From JBFLYZ01 sp040756415 (GTDB lineage: Bacteria > Bacteroidota > Bacteroidia > JADZBD01): DNA of 50,538 bases. Where the stretch lies: the NCBI GenBank assembly GCA_040756415.1, contig JBFLYZ010000025.1, positions 1-50,538 of the forward strand, given 5' to 3'. Positions within the stretch are counted from its first letter, which is position 1; every line of letters begins with the position of its first letter. The position numbers and the translations under genes are program-made. The notes beneath the pieces are model-generated. The model was not told the DNA's origin. It made no database searches and saw only the letters and a list, made by a program, of their open reading frames with translations. This document shows positions 41,971-50,097 of the stretch, one piece after another.

Positions 41971-42549
41971 CTACTTCTCCTGCTTGCCGGCCAGCACCCT
42001 TCGGAAATAGGACCTGTTGTTGCGGGAAAATACCCCGTAGCTGGAATCGCGTATATCTTCCACCGAGTAAAAGGCGCCTGGGTTGAGCCCGTGTATCATG
42101 GCGGCCACATCATCCACATGCTTGCGCTGGATGATGGTAAAGACCATCTTCACCGGTCCTTTGGCGCCCATGGCTTCCACGATGGTCACCCCGTGGTTGG
42201 AGGCCCTGAGCTGGGCGATGAGCTCATCGCAGTTCTGGTTGGTGATGATGCGTATCACCTGCAGGCCTATGGCCAGCTTCTCTTCCAGCAGCAGGCCCAC
42301 GTAGTTACCACAGGCGAATCCCCCGGCCCAGGCCACGTAGCAGGCCCAGTTCTCAGCACCGCTCATCACCTGCTTGACCACCACGATCCAGATCAATACC
42401 TCGAAAAATCCCAGCACGGGAGCCAGGTTCTTGATGCCGCGGGCCACAAAAACGTGGCGCACCGTTCCCAGCGTAACATCGCATATCCGTGAAGCGAAAA
42501 TAAGAAGAGGCAGTACGACCCAACTGTAGTAATCGAATGTATCCGGCAT
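41971..42549 (-). CDS. DUF2179/DUF5698 (UPF0316) membrane protein
   Basis: A 192-residue protein of the UPF0316 group: three membrane segments in the N-terminal DUF5698 part (WVVLPLLIFASRICDVTLGTVR, with the conserved Arg-Asp pair; here quoted in part), then a soluble DUF2179 domain (NHGVTIVEAMGAKGPVKMVF, then VFTIIQRKHVDD). ATG 42549 is chosen because a perfect -7 element TACCTTTG lies 5 bases above it. Family function is not known, though a regulator of ion or metabolite flux is possible. It lies alone on the minus strand. Confidence 0.85.
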   Translation of the reverse strand: MPDTFDYYSWVVLPLLIFASRICDVTLGTVRHVFVARGIKNLAPVLGFFEVLIWIVVVKQVMSGAENWACYVAWAGGFACGNYVGLLLEEKLAIGLQVIRIITNQNCDELIAQLRASNHGVTIVEAMGAKGPVKMVFTIIQRKHVDDVAAMIHGLNPGAFYSVEDIRDSSYGVFSRNNRSYFRRVLAGKQEK

Positions 42550-42554
42550 CGGCA

Positions 42555-42562
42555 CAAAGGTA
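42555..42562 (-). promoter_or_regulatory. -7 promoter element (TACCTTTG) of the DUF2179 gene
   Basis: On the minus strand TACCTTTG ends 5 bases before ATG 42549, so the transcript may begin at or near the start codon. Confidence 0.55.
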
Positions 42563-42623
42563 CTAAGCAAAATATCCGGGAGGCAAGGCCCACCGGATAT
42601 TTTCAAACAGGAAATGTTAATCT

Positions 42624-42652
42624 CCGCCTGCCCGCCCGGGCGGACGGGAGGG
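42624..42652. repeat. GC-rich palindrome downstream of the T9SS BNR gene
   Basis: CCGCCCGGGCGG (42632-42643) is a perfect palindrome, extended by imperfect pairing to about 28 bases (CTCCGCCTG against CGGGAGGG). It lies just after the stop of the minus-strand gene and has no T tract, so REP-like element is more likely than a classical terminator. Confidence 0.45.
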
Positions 42653-42656
42653 TCTC

Positions 42657-45446
42657 TTACTTTACGATCATCATTTTACGCGTCTGCGACAGCTCTCCCA
42701 CCTGCAGGTTAACGTAATACACCCCGCTGGCAAGCAGCCCGCTGTTGAAAACAAGGCTCTGCTCGCCCTGCAGGCTCTCATCCACCAGCACTTTTACGAG
42801 CTGACCGAGCTCGTCCAGCACGCTCAGCTTCACCCTGGCCCGGTCGGGAACCGTAAACGCGATGGTGGTCTGATCGCTGAAAGGATTGGGATAATTCACC
42901 AATTGGAAATCCGGCACTACGGCCTGCAGGTCCTTTACCGTAACGATATCGTTCACGCTTGTAATGGTGGTGGAATAAATGCCGTGCGCGTGCGTTGCCA
43001 CCACCACCAGCCCGTCAGAAGTGCGGTAGTCGATCATATCGCATACCGAGTTGCCTATGGTATTGGCCGCCTGCTTCACCCATACGGTGGAAGTGCCCAT
43101 CAGGGTATCGGTAGCATAGATGCCCGTGCTGGTGGCCAGCATGTACACCGTTCCGTCACTCACGGGTATGATAGCGGCCCAGCGCACGGAAGGCCCGAAA
43201 CCCGTTTCCAGGTTGCCACCTACCCTGCTCCAACTGGTGGTGGGCAGGCCTCCGGTAGTGGAATAGAAGGCGCTTTGCGCGTTATAGTTCGAAAAGGTTA
43301 CGATCACCTCATCCGCGTTGTTCGGGTTCACCGCCACGCAGCTTACATTCCCGCCCGGGAACTGGGCAGTGCTCAGCGTGGAGGTGATATCCACGGGCGT
43401 GGGCGTGCCTATATGCGCATTGTCCACACGGAACACCCTCCTGTTGGTCGTGCCGTAATAGAGGCGGTTGGCAGGCGTTTTCGAAATAGCGACCGCGGAG
43501 ATCCGCACCAGTGTCTGGGGCACGGTATCGGTATACATGGTCCAGTTCGTGGAAATGGAATCCCAGTTGTTGATCAGCGGTATGCCGGCCAGGTTATCGT
43601 TCCTCCATATCCGCTTGCCACCGGCCAGGTACATGATGTTGTTATTGTTGGGATCGAGCACGTAAGGATTGATGAACTGGTAGCCCTTGCCACCGATGGG
43701 ATCGATGCGGGCGTAGGAAAGCACGTTGCCGTTATTATCCAGGTCGGCCTTCATCATCTTGCCGTTCTGAATGGAAAGGTAATACATGCTCTGGTTATCG
43801 GCTATCGCGCAGTACGAGCCGTCACCTCCGCGCGGGGTAACCCAGGGCGAAGTGAGGTTGGTATTATTGGTGAACCAGCTCCCGTTATCCTGCGCACCCG
43901 CCACAATGATGTTATTGCCCGGGGCGGCATGATCGATGGCCACCGTGTAGAACATGGTAGTAAGGTAGCCGTTGTTGAGGGAAGTGTAGGTTATCGTGTC
44001 GTCAAGGCAGTTGTCGGTCCTGAAAATGCCACCGTCATTGTAGGAATACATCACGCTGTCGTTCGAAGGCAGGAAAACGATACCGTGCTGGTCAGGGTGA
44101 TGGTTGGCATACATGTTCACGATAGGCAGCGAGGCGCCTTGCTCATAACCGCCAATGAAGCGGGTCTGCGAGAGGTCGGCAAATCCGTTATCGGAGCGGT
44201 ACAGGTTGGTGCCGCCTATGAAAACCTTATTGGTGTCTGAAGGATGCACCTCCACCATCAGGTCGTAAGAGCCCTGGCAGTTGAACTTGTCGAACATGCC
44301 GCCCGTAGTGGGCAGGGCGGCCGATTTATCCCACCACATGCCCCCGCTGCCGGAGCCATCGCCCGAAATGTATTTGTACTTCCACAGGCTGTTCCATTCC
44401 ACATCGCCCACGAAATTGGTATCGGGCTGTCCGAAGCCGGGCGTATTGCCCAGGAACCAGACCTGGCTTTCGTCCGTAGGACAGATACCGATCACAATGC
44501 GGTTATAGGCTGAGGCGAATCCCGTGGGGGTGATATTGGTCCAGGTCACGCCATCGGCCGAGCGCCAGATGCCTTTTTTAACGCCTCCGTCATCGCTCAT
44601 GGTAGCGTATACCACCCCGGTAGGGGTCACCTTCACGTCAGTGAAATACGTATTGGCCGAGAAATGCACGGGAGTCCAGTTGGTGCCCCCGTTCACGCTG
44701 CGGTAAATGCCCCCGTAAAGCGCGGCATACACTTCATCCTGCGTGGTATCGCTGTTGTCGGTGGCTACGTTCCAGACAATATCCCAGTTGCTGTCGAAAT
44801 TATTGGGGTTGGCGCCTATGGTGGAAGAAAGAAAATTCCAGGTCTGGCCGTTGTCGGTCGATTTCATGATGCCCGTTCCCAGGTAATACGCTCCCGTTGC
44901 CGAGGCCGAAGCTCCGTACGCCTCGCCCGTGCCCGCATACCAGGTACTGGTCTCGCCCGGGCGCTTATCCTGCACCAGGCAGGAAACGCTCTGGTGCTGG
45001 GCGTTGATCGATGAGGTCATGGTCCAGGTGGTACCCGCATCGGTAGAGCGCCACATGCCGCCCGAGCAGGAGCCCGCCACGAGAATGTTCTCATTGGCCA
45101 CATCGATGCCGAAAGCGCGCGTGCGCCCGCCAACGTTCCAGGGGCCGCGTACATTCCACACCGATTGCGGAGCCGTGCTGCGGTACGATGCGAGCATCGC
45201 ATCGCTGGGCAAAGTGGCCGAGAAGGCCAGCTCTTTGAGGCGGGCCTGGTAAGGTATCTTCCCGGTCTCCGGATCGGCCAGCCGCTGGAGTTCGTACTCG
45301 TAGCGGCTTTGCGAGCCTCCCTCCTGGCCCATCACATGGCCCGGACCCTGCCGGGGTCCCGCAAGCGGTGATTGAATATGCGCGATAAAGCCTATGGCGG
45401 CAACCGAAATGCCGACAATGGAAAAGAAAAGCGATCGATTTTGCAT
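42657..45446 (-). CDS. BNR/sortilin-like T9SS type A sorted protein
   Basis: A 929-residue exported protein. Signal peptide (QNRSLFFSIVGISVAAIGFIA) from ATG 45446; the longer open frame to 45572 crosses a perfect -7 element and is not used. The body is a beta-propeller with BNR/sortilin-like blades (MWRSTDAGTTW, IMKSTDNGQTW, IYRSVNGGTNW, GIWRSADGVTW) that recur over residues about 110-860. The C-terminal type A sorting domain is NYPNPFSDQTTIAFTVP ... LASGVYYVNLQVGELSQTRK. T9SS-exported, glycan- or protein-binding or an enzyme of the sialidase-like fold, function unknown. Confidence 0.93.
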   Translation of the reverse strand: MQNRSLFFSIVGISVAAIGFIAHIQSPLAGPRQGPGHVMGQEGGSQSRYEYELQRLADPETGKIPYQARLKELAFSATLPSDAMLASYRSTAPQSVWNVRGPWNVGGRTRAFGIDVANENILVAGSCSGGMWRSTDAGTTWTMTSSINAQHQSVSCLVQDKRPGETSTWYAGTGEAYGASASATGAYYLGTGIMKSTDNGQTWNFLSSTIGANPNNFDSNWDIVWNVATDNSDTTQDEVYAALYGGIYRSVNGGTNWTPVHFSANTYFTDVKVTPTGVVYATMSDDGGVKKGIWRSADGVTWTNITPTGFASAYNRIVIGICPTDESQVWFLGNTPGFGQPDTNFVGDVEWNSLWKYKYISGDGSGSGGMWWDKSAALPTTGGMFDKFNCQGSYDLMVEVHPSDTNKVFIGGTNLYRSDNGFADLSQTRFIGGYEQGASLPIVNMYANHHPDQHGIVFLPSNDSVMYSYNDGGIFRTDNCLDDTITYTSLNNGYLTTMFYTVAIDHAAPGNNIIVAGAQDNGSWFTNNTNLTSPWVTPRGGDGSYCAIADNQSMYYLSIQNGKMMKADLDNNGNVLSYARIDPIGGKGYQFINPYVLDPNNNNIMYLAGGKRIWRNDNLAGIPLINNWDSISTNWTMYTDTVPQTLVRISAVAISKTPANRLYYGTTNRRVFRVDNAHIGTPTPVDITSTLSTAQFPGGNVSCVAVNPNNADEVIVTFSNYNAQSAFYSTTGGLPTTSWSRVGGNLETGFGPSVRWAAIIPVSDGTVYMLATSTGIYATDTLMGTSTVWVKQAANTIGNSVCDMIDYRTSDGLVVVATHAHGIYSTTITSVNDIVTVKDLQAVVPDFQLVNYPNPFSDQTTIAFTVPDRARVKLSVLDELGQLVKVLVDESLQGEQSLVFNSGLLASGVYYVNLQVGELSQTRKMMIVK

Positions 45447-45464
45447 GACAGATAAATTTGTAAT

Positions 45465-45472
45465 CAAATGTA
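45465..45472 (-). promoter_or_regulatory. -7 promoter element (TACATTTG) of the BNR-repeat gene
   Basis: On the minus strand TACATTTG lies 18 bases above ATG 45446 and supports that start. Confidence 0.6.
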
Positions 45473-45523
45473 AAAAAAATACCCGGCTCCGGCTATTCCT
45501 GTTGCCAGGAAACTCACCGCCCA

Positions 45524-46012
45524 TCAATATATTTTTTTCAGCTCCTCCACGATACGGAACACCGCAGGGCACACGGCCGTATTTTTCAGGGCCAGGTCCA
45601 GCACCTGGTGAAAGCGCTTGCGTTCGGTATGCGGGTATTCGCGGCAGGCCGCGGGCCTATCCTCATATACCGAGCAATAATTGTCAGGGCCCAGAAAGGC
45701 ACAGGGGGCCGAATTGAGCACATGGTCGCCATCCTCATCCACGTGCAGGTACTTTTCAATGAGCTCGGCCGGGCGCATTTTCAGCCTGCGCGCAATGCGC
45801 TCGATATCGTGCTGCCTGAAAATAGGACTGGTGGTTTTGCAGCAGTTGGCGCAATGCAGGCAGTCTATCTCCCGGAAAGCCTCTACGTGCAGGCGCTGAA
45901 CGGTATCGTCCAGGCCGCGGGGCACGCTTTTTTTCAGCCGGGCGAAGAACTTTTTGTTCTCGGGCTCCGCGCTGCGGGCCTTGTCCCTGAGCTTTGGCAG
46001 GTCTTCCATCAT
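45524..46012 (-). CDS. YkgJ family cysteine cluster protein
   Basis: A 162-residue protein of the YkgJ/UPF0153 group that is believed to bind a metal or Fe-S cluster through conserved cysteines. The pattern is CLHCANCCKTT (about residues 55-65), PCAFLGPDNYCSVYEDRPAACREYP (quoted in parts: PCAFLG, YCSVYE, RPAACREYP). Other residues are helical and acidic. Family function unknown, possibly redox or Zn binding. It lies downstream of the S20 gene and its terminator, on the same strand. Confidence 0.9.
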   Translation of the reverse strand: MMEDLPKLRDKARSAEPENKKFFARLKKSVPRGLDDTVQRLHVEAFREIDCLHCANCCKTTSPIFRQHDIERIARRLKMRPAELIEKYLHVDEDGDHVLNSAPCAFLGPDNYCSVYEDRPAACREYPHTERKRFHQVLDLALKNTAVCPAVFRIVEELKKIY

Positions 46013-46017
46013 TTCTC

Positions 46018-46048
46018 AAAAATAACAAAGGCTCCCTCGCGGAAGCCT
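46018..46048 (-). terminator. Intrinsic terminator after rpsT
   Basis: On the minus strand AGGCTTCC GCGA GGGAGCCT forms a hairpin followed by TTGTTATTTTT, 22 bases after the S20 stop at 46071. It overlaps the region just before the YkgJ start. Confidence 0.75.
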
Positions 46049-46070
46049 CTGTCATAAAACAGGAATAGTC

Positions 46071-46325
46071 TTACTTGATCTTGCTCACGTGCTTGGCCAG
46101 CTTCGACTTCAGGTTGGCCGCCTTGTTACGATGGATCACGTTCTTCTTGGCCAGCTTGTCGAGCATGGAAGCCACTTTGGGTAATGCCTTAGCGGCCGCG
46201 GTCTTGTCCTTGGCATTGCGCAATTTCTTGATAGCCGTACGTACCGACTTGGCCTGGTAGCGGTTAACGAGCTGCTTCACCTTATTGGTGCGTATGCGTT
46301 TCTGGGCCGACTTATGATTTGCCAT
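46071..46325 (-). CDS. rpsT: 30S ribosomal protein S20
   Basis: An 84-residue basic ribosomal protein S20. The N-terminus MANHKSAQKRIRTNKVK and the Ala/Lys-rich helices (IHRNKAANLKSKLAKHV) are typical. It binds 16S rRNA early in 30S assembly. It stands alone with a full promoter (-33 TTTG, 18-base spacer, -7 TATCTTTG) and its own terminator at 46018-46048. Confidence 0.98.
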   Translation of the reverse strand: MANHKSAQKRIRTNKVKQLVNRYQAKSVRTAIKKLRNAKDKTAAAKALPKVASMLDKLAKKNVIHRNKAANLKSKLAKHVSKIK

Positions 46326-46354
46326 TTTTTATGTCCTTTTTAAAAATTGGACTG

Positions 46355-46384
46355 CAAAGATAGAAATATTCCCGAACCGCCAAA
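46355..46384 (-). promoter_or_regulatory. Complete promoter of rpsT (-33 TTTG, -7 TATCTTTG)
   Basis: On the minus strand TTTG (46381-46384) and TATCTTTG (46355-46362) are separated by 18 bases, the clearest Bacteroidota sigma-A type promoter in the window. It lies 29 bases before ATG 46325. Confidence 0.75.
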
Positions 46385-46491
46385 TCTTTAGTTTAATTCT
46401 ATTTGAGGGAGGGTGCCAGTTCTCAGAAGGGTCCTTCAAACGGGTTCGTAACATTGGCAATCGCGGCAGCAGGCGTATCGATAACCTGTAC

Positions 46492-46499
46492 TAAATTTG
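46492..46499 (+). promoter_or_regulatory. -7 promoter element (TAAATTTG) of mnmH
   Basis: TAAATTTG ends 6 bases before ATG 46506; the TTG at 46497 lies inside it, so it should not be the start codon. The transcript may be leaderless. Confidence 0.55.
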
Positions 46500-46505
46500 C
46501 TCTCC

Positions 46506-47552
46506 ATGTCCCTTACCCTCGATATAGGCCCTTTCCTGGAAAAGGCCCGGCAGTACCCGGTCATTGATGTGCGCTCTCCGGGCGAGTTCGCGCACGGGCA
46601 TATACCGGGCGCGCATAACATACCCCTGTTCAGCAACGAGGAAAGGGCCAGGGTGGGCACGCTCTACAAGCAAAAAGGCCGGCAGGAGGCCATTGCCGAG
46701 GGGCTGGAGATTGTTGGGCCCAAGCTACGGAGCCTTGTAGATCAGGCCCTGGGCCTGGCCGTGGATAACCAGGCGCTGGTACATTGCTGGAGGGGCGGCA
46801 TGCGCAGCGCCAATTTCGCCTGGCTGCTGAACACATGCGGGATAAAGACCTCTACTTTAGTTAAGGGGTATAAGGCCTACCGCAATCATGTGCTGGATGC
46901 GTTCAGGAGGCCCGCGCAATTGCTGGTGCTGGGTGGCGAGACCGGCAGCGGAAAAACGGAAATACTGCGGCACCTGGCCGCTATGGGCGAGCAGGTGGTG
47001 GACCTGGAAAGGCTGGCGCGGCATAAAGGATCTTCTTTTGGCGCCCTGGGCGAAAAAGAGCAACCCGGCACGGAACAATTCGAAAACGACCTGTTTACCG
47101 AGTGGGATCAATTGGACCTTACCAGGCGGGTATGGGTGGAAGACGAATCCAAAAGCATAGGCCGGGTGTACCTGCCCGATGGCTTATGGGACAAAATGAA
47201 GCTGGCTCCCATCGTGCGTATCCGCCTGCCTAAGAAAAAAAGGATAGAACGACTGGTACAGGAATATGGAAAGTTCGAAAAAAAAGACCTGGAGGCCGCC
47301 CTTGTTCGCATAGAGCGCAGGCTGGGCGGGCAGGCCTTTAAGGAAAGCCTGGAGGCTTTGCAGCGCAACGACCTGGCCGCGGTGGCCGGCCTTACTTTGC
47401 ATTATTACGACAAGGCCTATAACCACGCGCATGAAAAAAGAAAATTCGATAAGGTGTATTTCGTAGACAGCGATACGGCCCATGCGGGCGCCAACGCAGA
47501 GCGTATACGTGCCTTTGTGAACGATAAATTGGAAACGGTGGAGGCCGTATAA
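46506..47552 (+). CDS. mnmH: tRNA 2-selenouridine(34) synthase
   Basis: A 348-residue MnmH (SelU, YbbB) enzyme that turns 2-thiouridine at the tRNA wobble base into 2-selenouridine through geranylation and selenophosphate. The rhodanese domain has catalytic Cys94 in VHCWRGGMRS and the early DVRSPGEF; the P-loop domain carries GGETGSGKTE (residues 143-152). ATG 46506 is preferred to the TTG at 46497, since the latter sits in a -7 element. It is followed by selD one base later, which provides selenophosphate, so the pair is an operon for tRNA selenation. Confidence 0.94.
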   Translation: MSLTLDIGPFLEKARQYPVIDVRSPGEFAHGHIPGAHNIPLFSNEERARVGTLYKQKGRQEAIAEGLEIVGPKLRSLVDQALGLAVDNQALVHCWRGGMRSANFAWLLNTCGIKTSTLVKGYKAYRNHVLDAFRRPAQLLVLGGETGSGKTEILRHLAAMGEQVVDLERLARHKGSSFGALGEKEQPGTEQFENDLFTEWDQLDLTRRVWVEDESKSIGRVYLPDGLWDKMKLAPIVRIRLPKKKRIERLVQEYGKFEKKDLEAALVRIERRLGGQAFKESLEALQRNDLAAVAGLTLHYYDKAYNHAHEKRKFDKVYFVDSDTAHAGANAERIRAFVNDKLETVEAV

Positions 47553-47553
47553 C

Positions 47554-48582
47554 ATGGAAGAGATCAAGCTTACTCAATTCAGCCATGGGGCGGGCTGCGG
47601 CTGCAAGATAGCCCCGGATATGCTGGAGAAGATATTGCGCAGCGAGGCCTCATTGCCCGACAGCAGGCTGCTGGTGGGGTACGCCACCAGCGATGACGCG
47701 GCCGTGTACGACCTGGGGAACGGGCAGGCCCTTATCAGCACCACTGATTTTTTCCTGCCCATTGTAAATGACGCATTCGATTTCGGCCGCATCGCCTCGG
47801 CCAATGCCATCAGCGATGTGTATGCCATGGGAGGAAAGCCTTTGATGGCCGTAGCAATACTGGGTTGGCCGGTAGAAACCATATCGCCCGAACTGGCGCG
47901 GCAGGTGCTGGATGGGGCCCGGCAGGTATGCAAAGATGCCGGTATACCATTGGCGGGCGGGCACAGCATCAACAGCAAGGAGCCTATCTTCGGGCTGGCG
48001 GTGACGGGTGTTGTGCCGAAAGAAAATATCAAAGCCAATGATACGATCAGGGAAGGCGACCTGCTCTACCTCACCAAGCCTTTGGGCATAGGCATTATGA
48101 CCACCGCGCACAAGCGCGGGCTGCTGGCTGAATGGGATTACAAGAACGTGGTGGACGTGATGTGCACGCTGAACAAGGCGGGCGAAGAGTTGGGCAAGCA
48201 CAGGGAGGTGCATGCCATGACGGATGTCACCGGTTTCGGGCTTGCGGGGCATCTGCTGGAGATGACCGGCAAGAGCGAGCTGGCCGCAGAGATAGAACTC
48301 GGCAAGGTCCCTAAGCTGCCCAACCTGGAGCAGTACACCAATCAGTTCATTTTCCCCGACAATACCACCCGGATCTATAACAGTTGCAAGAACAGGATCA
48401 AATGGAAGAGCGAGCTGGACTTCCTCCTGCTCTGCGATCCCCAGACCAGCGGTGGCCTGCTGGTGGCGGCCGGGTCGGGGTTTGAAAAAAAGCTGATGGA
48501 GATCTTTAAGGGCTTTGGTGTTTCCTGTTCAGCTATAGGCCAGATAAAAAAAAGAACCGCTTATAATATTATCATTCGATAG
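47554..48582 (+). CDS. selD: Selenide, water dikinase
   Basis: A 342-residue SelD that makes selenophosphate from selenide and ATP. The catalytic loop is HGAGCGCK, with Cys15 (not selenocysteine; the codon is TGC) and Lys18, matching E. coli Cys17/Lys20. GDDAAVYDLG-like TSDDAAVYDLG, the GGHSI turn and the C-terminal DPQTSGGLLVA are intact, so the enzyme should be active. It follows mnmH one base away; no selA or selB is present here, so tRNA selenouridine is the likely use. Confidence 0.96.
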   Translation: MEEIKLTQFSHGAGCGCKIAPDMLEKILRSEASLPDSRLLVGYATSDDAAVYDLGNGQALISTTDFFLPIVNDAFDFGRIASANAISDVYAMGGKPLMAVAILGWPVETISPELARQVLDGARQVCKDAGIPLAGGHSINSKEPIFGLAVTGVVPKENIKANDTIREGDLLYLTKPLGIGIMTTAHKRGLLAEWDYKNVVDVMCTLNKAGEELGKHREVHAMTDVTGFGLAGHLLEMTGKSELAAEIELGKVPKLPNLEQYTNQFIFPDNTTRIYNSCKNRIKWKSELDFLLLCDPQTSGGLLVAAGSGFEKKLMEIFKGFGVSCSAIGQIKKRTAYNIIIR

Positions 48583-48694
48583 ATCACCATGTAACTTACA
48601 TCCAACAATGTATTTTAATGCATGCGTCTAACATACCTATATTCTTTGAAAAACACAAGGTACTCCTCGACAACCTTTTCAGGTTAGTCCTTAA

Positions 48695-48934
48695 GGTCAG
48701 AATGTTTCTTTCAATACGGTTACAATTATTTCAGGAGCCCAGACCAAATCTGTATCGGTTTCTGAATATACCGACACGGCTATAACAGGAAAAGCAAATG
48801 GTGGCCATCATATTGCCAATATCTATCGCAATAGCGATTTTGCGCAAAATTACAAGCTTAACGAGTCGTATAAAATAACCGGAAGCAAATGGTTTGACCT
48901 GAGTCGTTTTAACAACGATCAGGTATACTCTTGA
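48695..48934 (+). pseudogene. Remnant of a protein-coding gene, 3' end
   Basis: An open frame of 79 codons without a start codon, from the TAA at 48692 to TGA 48932-48934. The reading contains VTIISGAQTKSVSVSEYTD, AITGKANGGHHIANIYRN and SYKITGSKWFDLSRF, which looks like real protein. No family is recognised. The bases before it are not open in frame, so it is likely the end of a gene cut by deletion or insertion. Confidence 0.5.
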
Positions 48935-49126
48935 GAGTACAAAAAGTACGGTTTAGGGGTTAGCAGTTCCTTGAAAACAAGACTTTGGCTTATTTCGCAC
49001 TGCCAGCCTGACAGCGCTTTCTCTGACAAATAGTCCCTTGGCAAGTCGTTCCTGCCTACCGTTGCTGGAGGCCAAGCGTGACGGCTGGTTCCAACGCAGG
49101 TCTGCGCATGCAGTCCTGCTTTTTTG

Positions 49127-49134
49127 TATCTTTG
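49127..49134 (+). promoter_or_regulatory. -7 promoter element (TATCTTTG) of the three-gene unit
   Basis: Exact TAnnTTTG match 16 bases before ATG 49151. No TTTG -33 is seen at the usual spacing. Confidence 0.6.
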
Positions 49135-49150
49135 CTATACACCAAGGATC

Positions 49151-49378
49151 ATGAGCACGACAGAATCGAAATATTCCCTATTTAAGATTATTGATGCCAT
49201 TAATGACAGCAAGAAGTTAAGGGACATCTATTCTTTCGTTTCTCCAAAAGCGGATATCTGGGACAGCCTTACTAATGAACGGAAAGAAGAAATTGAGCAA
49301 GCTCTAAAAGAATTAAATAAGAGCCTTGGTGTTTCTCATGAGAAGGTAATGGCTCAATATAAAGACAAGTATATATGA
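49151..49378 (+). CDS. Antitoxin-like addiction module protein
   Basis: A 75-residue protein whose C-terminus fits the addiction-module antitoxin pattern: WDSLTNERKEEIEQALKELNKSLGVSHEKVMAQYKDKYI, here in two parts with WDSL.....EIEQAL and SHEKVMAQYK. Proteins of this group usually neutralise a RelE/ParE-type toxin, which is absent. ATG 49151 is preceded by AAGGA and the -7 element. It overlaps the nucleotidyltransferase by 4 bases (ATGA at 49375), so all three genes form one operon. It may be a spare antitoxin or a third part of the MNT/HEPN module; not certain. Confidence 0.65.
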   Translation: MSTTESKYSLFKIIDAINDSKKLRDIYSFVSPKADIWDSLTNERKEEIEQALKELNKSLGVSHEKVMAQYKDKYI

Positions 49379-49692
49379 ATACGCCAGTAAAAAATAAACA
49401 GGAATTGATCGAAAGGCTTCTGGCTAACCGCGAGAAGCTACTCTCCTTTGGAATAACCCGGCTTGGTATTTTTGGCTCATTTGCCAGAGATACAGCCACA
49501 GCAGGAAGTGATGTGGATTTTTTTGTGGAAATGCCTGTCAAATATAAAACCCTTGAAAATTTTTCTGATCTATATGAATTTCTGGAGTTAATCACCGGAC
49601 GAAAAATTGAAATTGTTACCCCCCAGTCTCTGAACAAATTCATCGGAAAATACATTGTACAAGAAGTGGAGTATGTCCCCATCGCTGCTTGA
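49375..49692 (+). CDS. MNT-type minimal nucleotidyltransferase (antitoxin MntA-like)
   Basis: A 105-residue minimal nucleotidyltransferase. The catalytic motif GSFARDTATAGSDVDFFVE (residues 34-52) gives Gly34-Ser35 and Asp46-x-Asp48; the third acidic residue appears as Glu79 (RKIEIVT) where Asp is more usual. In the MNT/HEPN type VII pair, MntA adenylylates the HepT toxin to inactivate it. It overlaps the upstream gene by 4 bases and the HEPN gene by 20, which fits tight coupling. Confidence 0.92.
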   Translation: MNTPVKNKQELIERLLANREKLLSFGITRLGIFGSFARDTATAGSDVDFFVEMPVKYKTLENFSDLYEFLELITGRKIEIVTPQSLNKFIGKYIVQEVEYVPIAA

Positions 49693-50017
49693 CTTTCTGA
49701 AACATATTGAGCACGAATGTGAATTCATTCTTAAACTAAGCAAGGATAAAACCTTGCAGGATATTATCAATGATGAACTATTGAGTAAAGGTATTGTCCG
49801 CAGCCTTGAAATAATCGGAGAAGCCACCAAGAAACTTCCGCCTGATTTTCGCAGTGCTCATCCTCTTGTAAGGTGGGAAGATATGGCCGGCATGAGGGAT
49901 ATACTTATCCATAACTACTTTGGCATAGATTACGAAGTGGTGTGGAATACCATCACTAAAGATATTCCCGAGTTACGTGAGCAACTAAAAAGTGTTATTG
50001 CTGCCGAGAGCCCCTGA
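49673..50017 (+). CDS. HEPN/DUF86 toxin (HepT-like)
   Basis: A 114-residue HEPN-domain protein of the HepT-like (DUF86) family. The active-site motif R-x4-H-x-Y is RDILIHNYFG with Arg75, His80 and Tyr82, so ribonuclease activity is possible and Tyr82 is the site that MntA modifies in known pairs. The start ATG 49673 overlaps the MNT gene by 20 bases. Together with MntA it forms the toxin part of a type VII toxin-antitoxin pair, probably a mobile stabilisation or phage-defence unit. Confidence 0.93.
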   Translation: MSPSLLDFLKHIEHECEFILKLSKDKTLQDIINDELLSKGIVRSLEIIGEATKKLPPDFRSAHPLVRWEDMAGMRDILIHNYFGIDYEVVWNTITKDIPELREQLKSVIAAESP

Positions 50018-50097
50018 ACCACTTCTTTCATCAACTCAAGGGAAACCACCTATTAATCAACTCCCGCTGCTTCTCTGCTGAATTTTGCTGATGCCTT

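Larger units (their letters stand above)
48583..49150. other. Intergenic accessory region of about 570 bases
   Basis: Between selD and the three-gene unit, composition shifts to lower GC and no intact gene is seen. It holds the remnant frame at 48695-48934, a stretch with GCCTGACAGCG also found at 3568-3578, and at 49127-49134 the -7 element of the next gene. This pattern suggests repeated insertion and decay. Confidence 0.6.

Noticed and set aside
42903..44240. 445-codon open frame antisense to the BNR-repeat gene
   Set aside because: Same reason: shadow of a repetitive coding sequence, no motifs and His/Arg/Val-rich reading.
47554..47620. Possible selenocysteine in SelD
   Set aside because: The active-site codon is TGC, not TGA, and no SECIS-like hairpin is needed.
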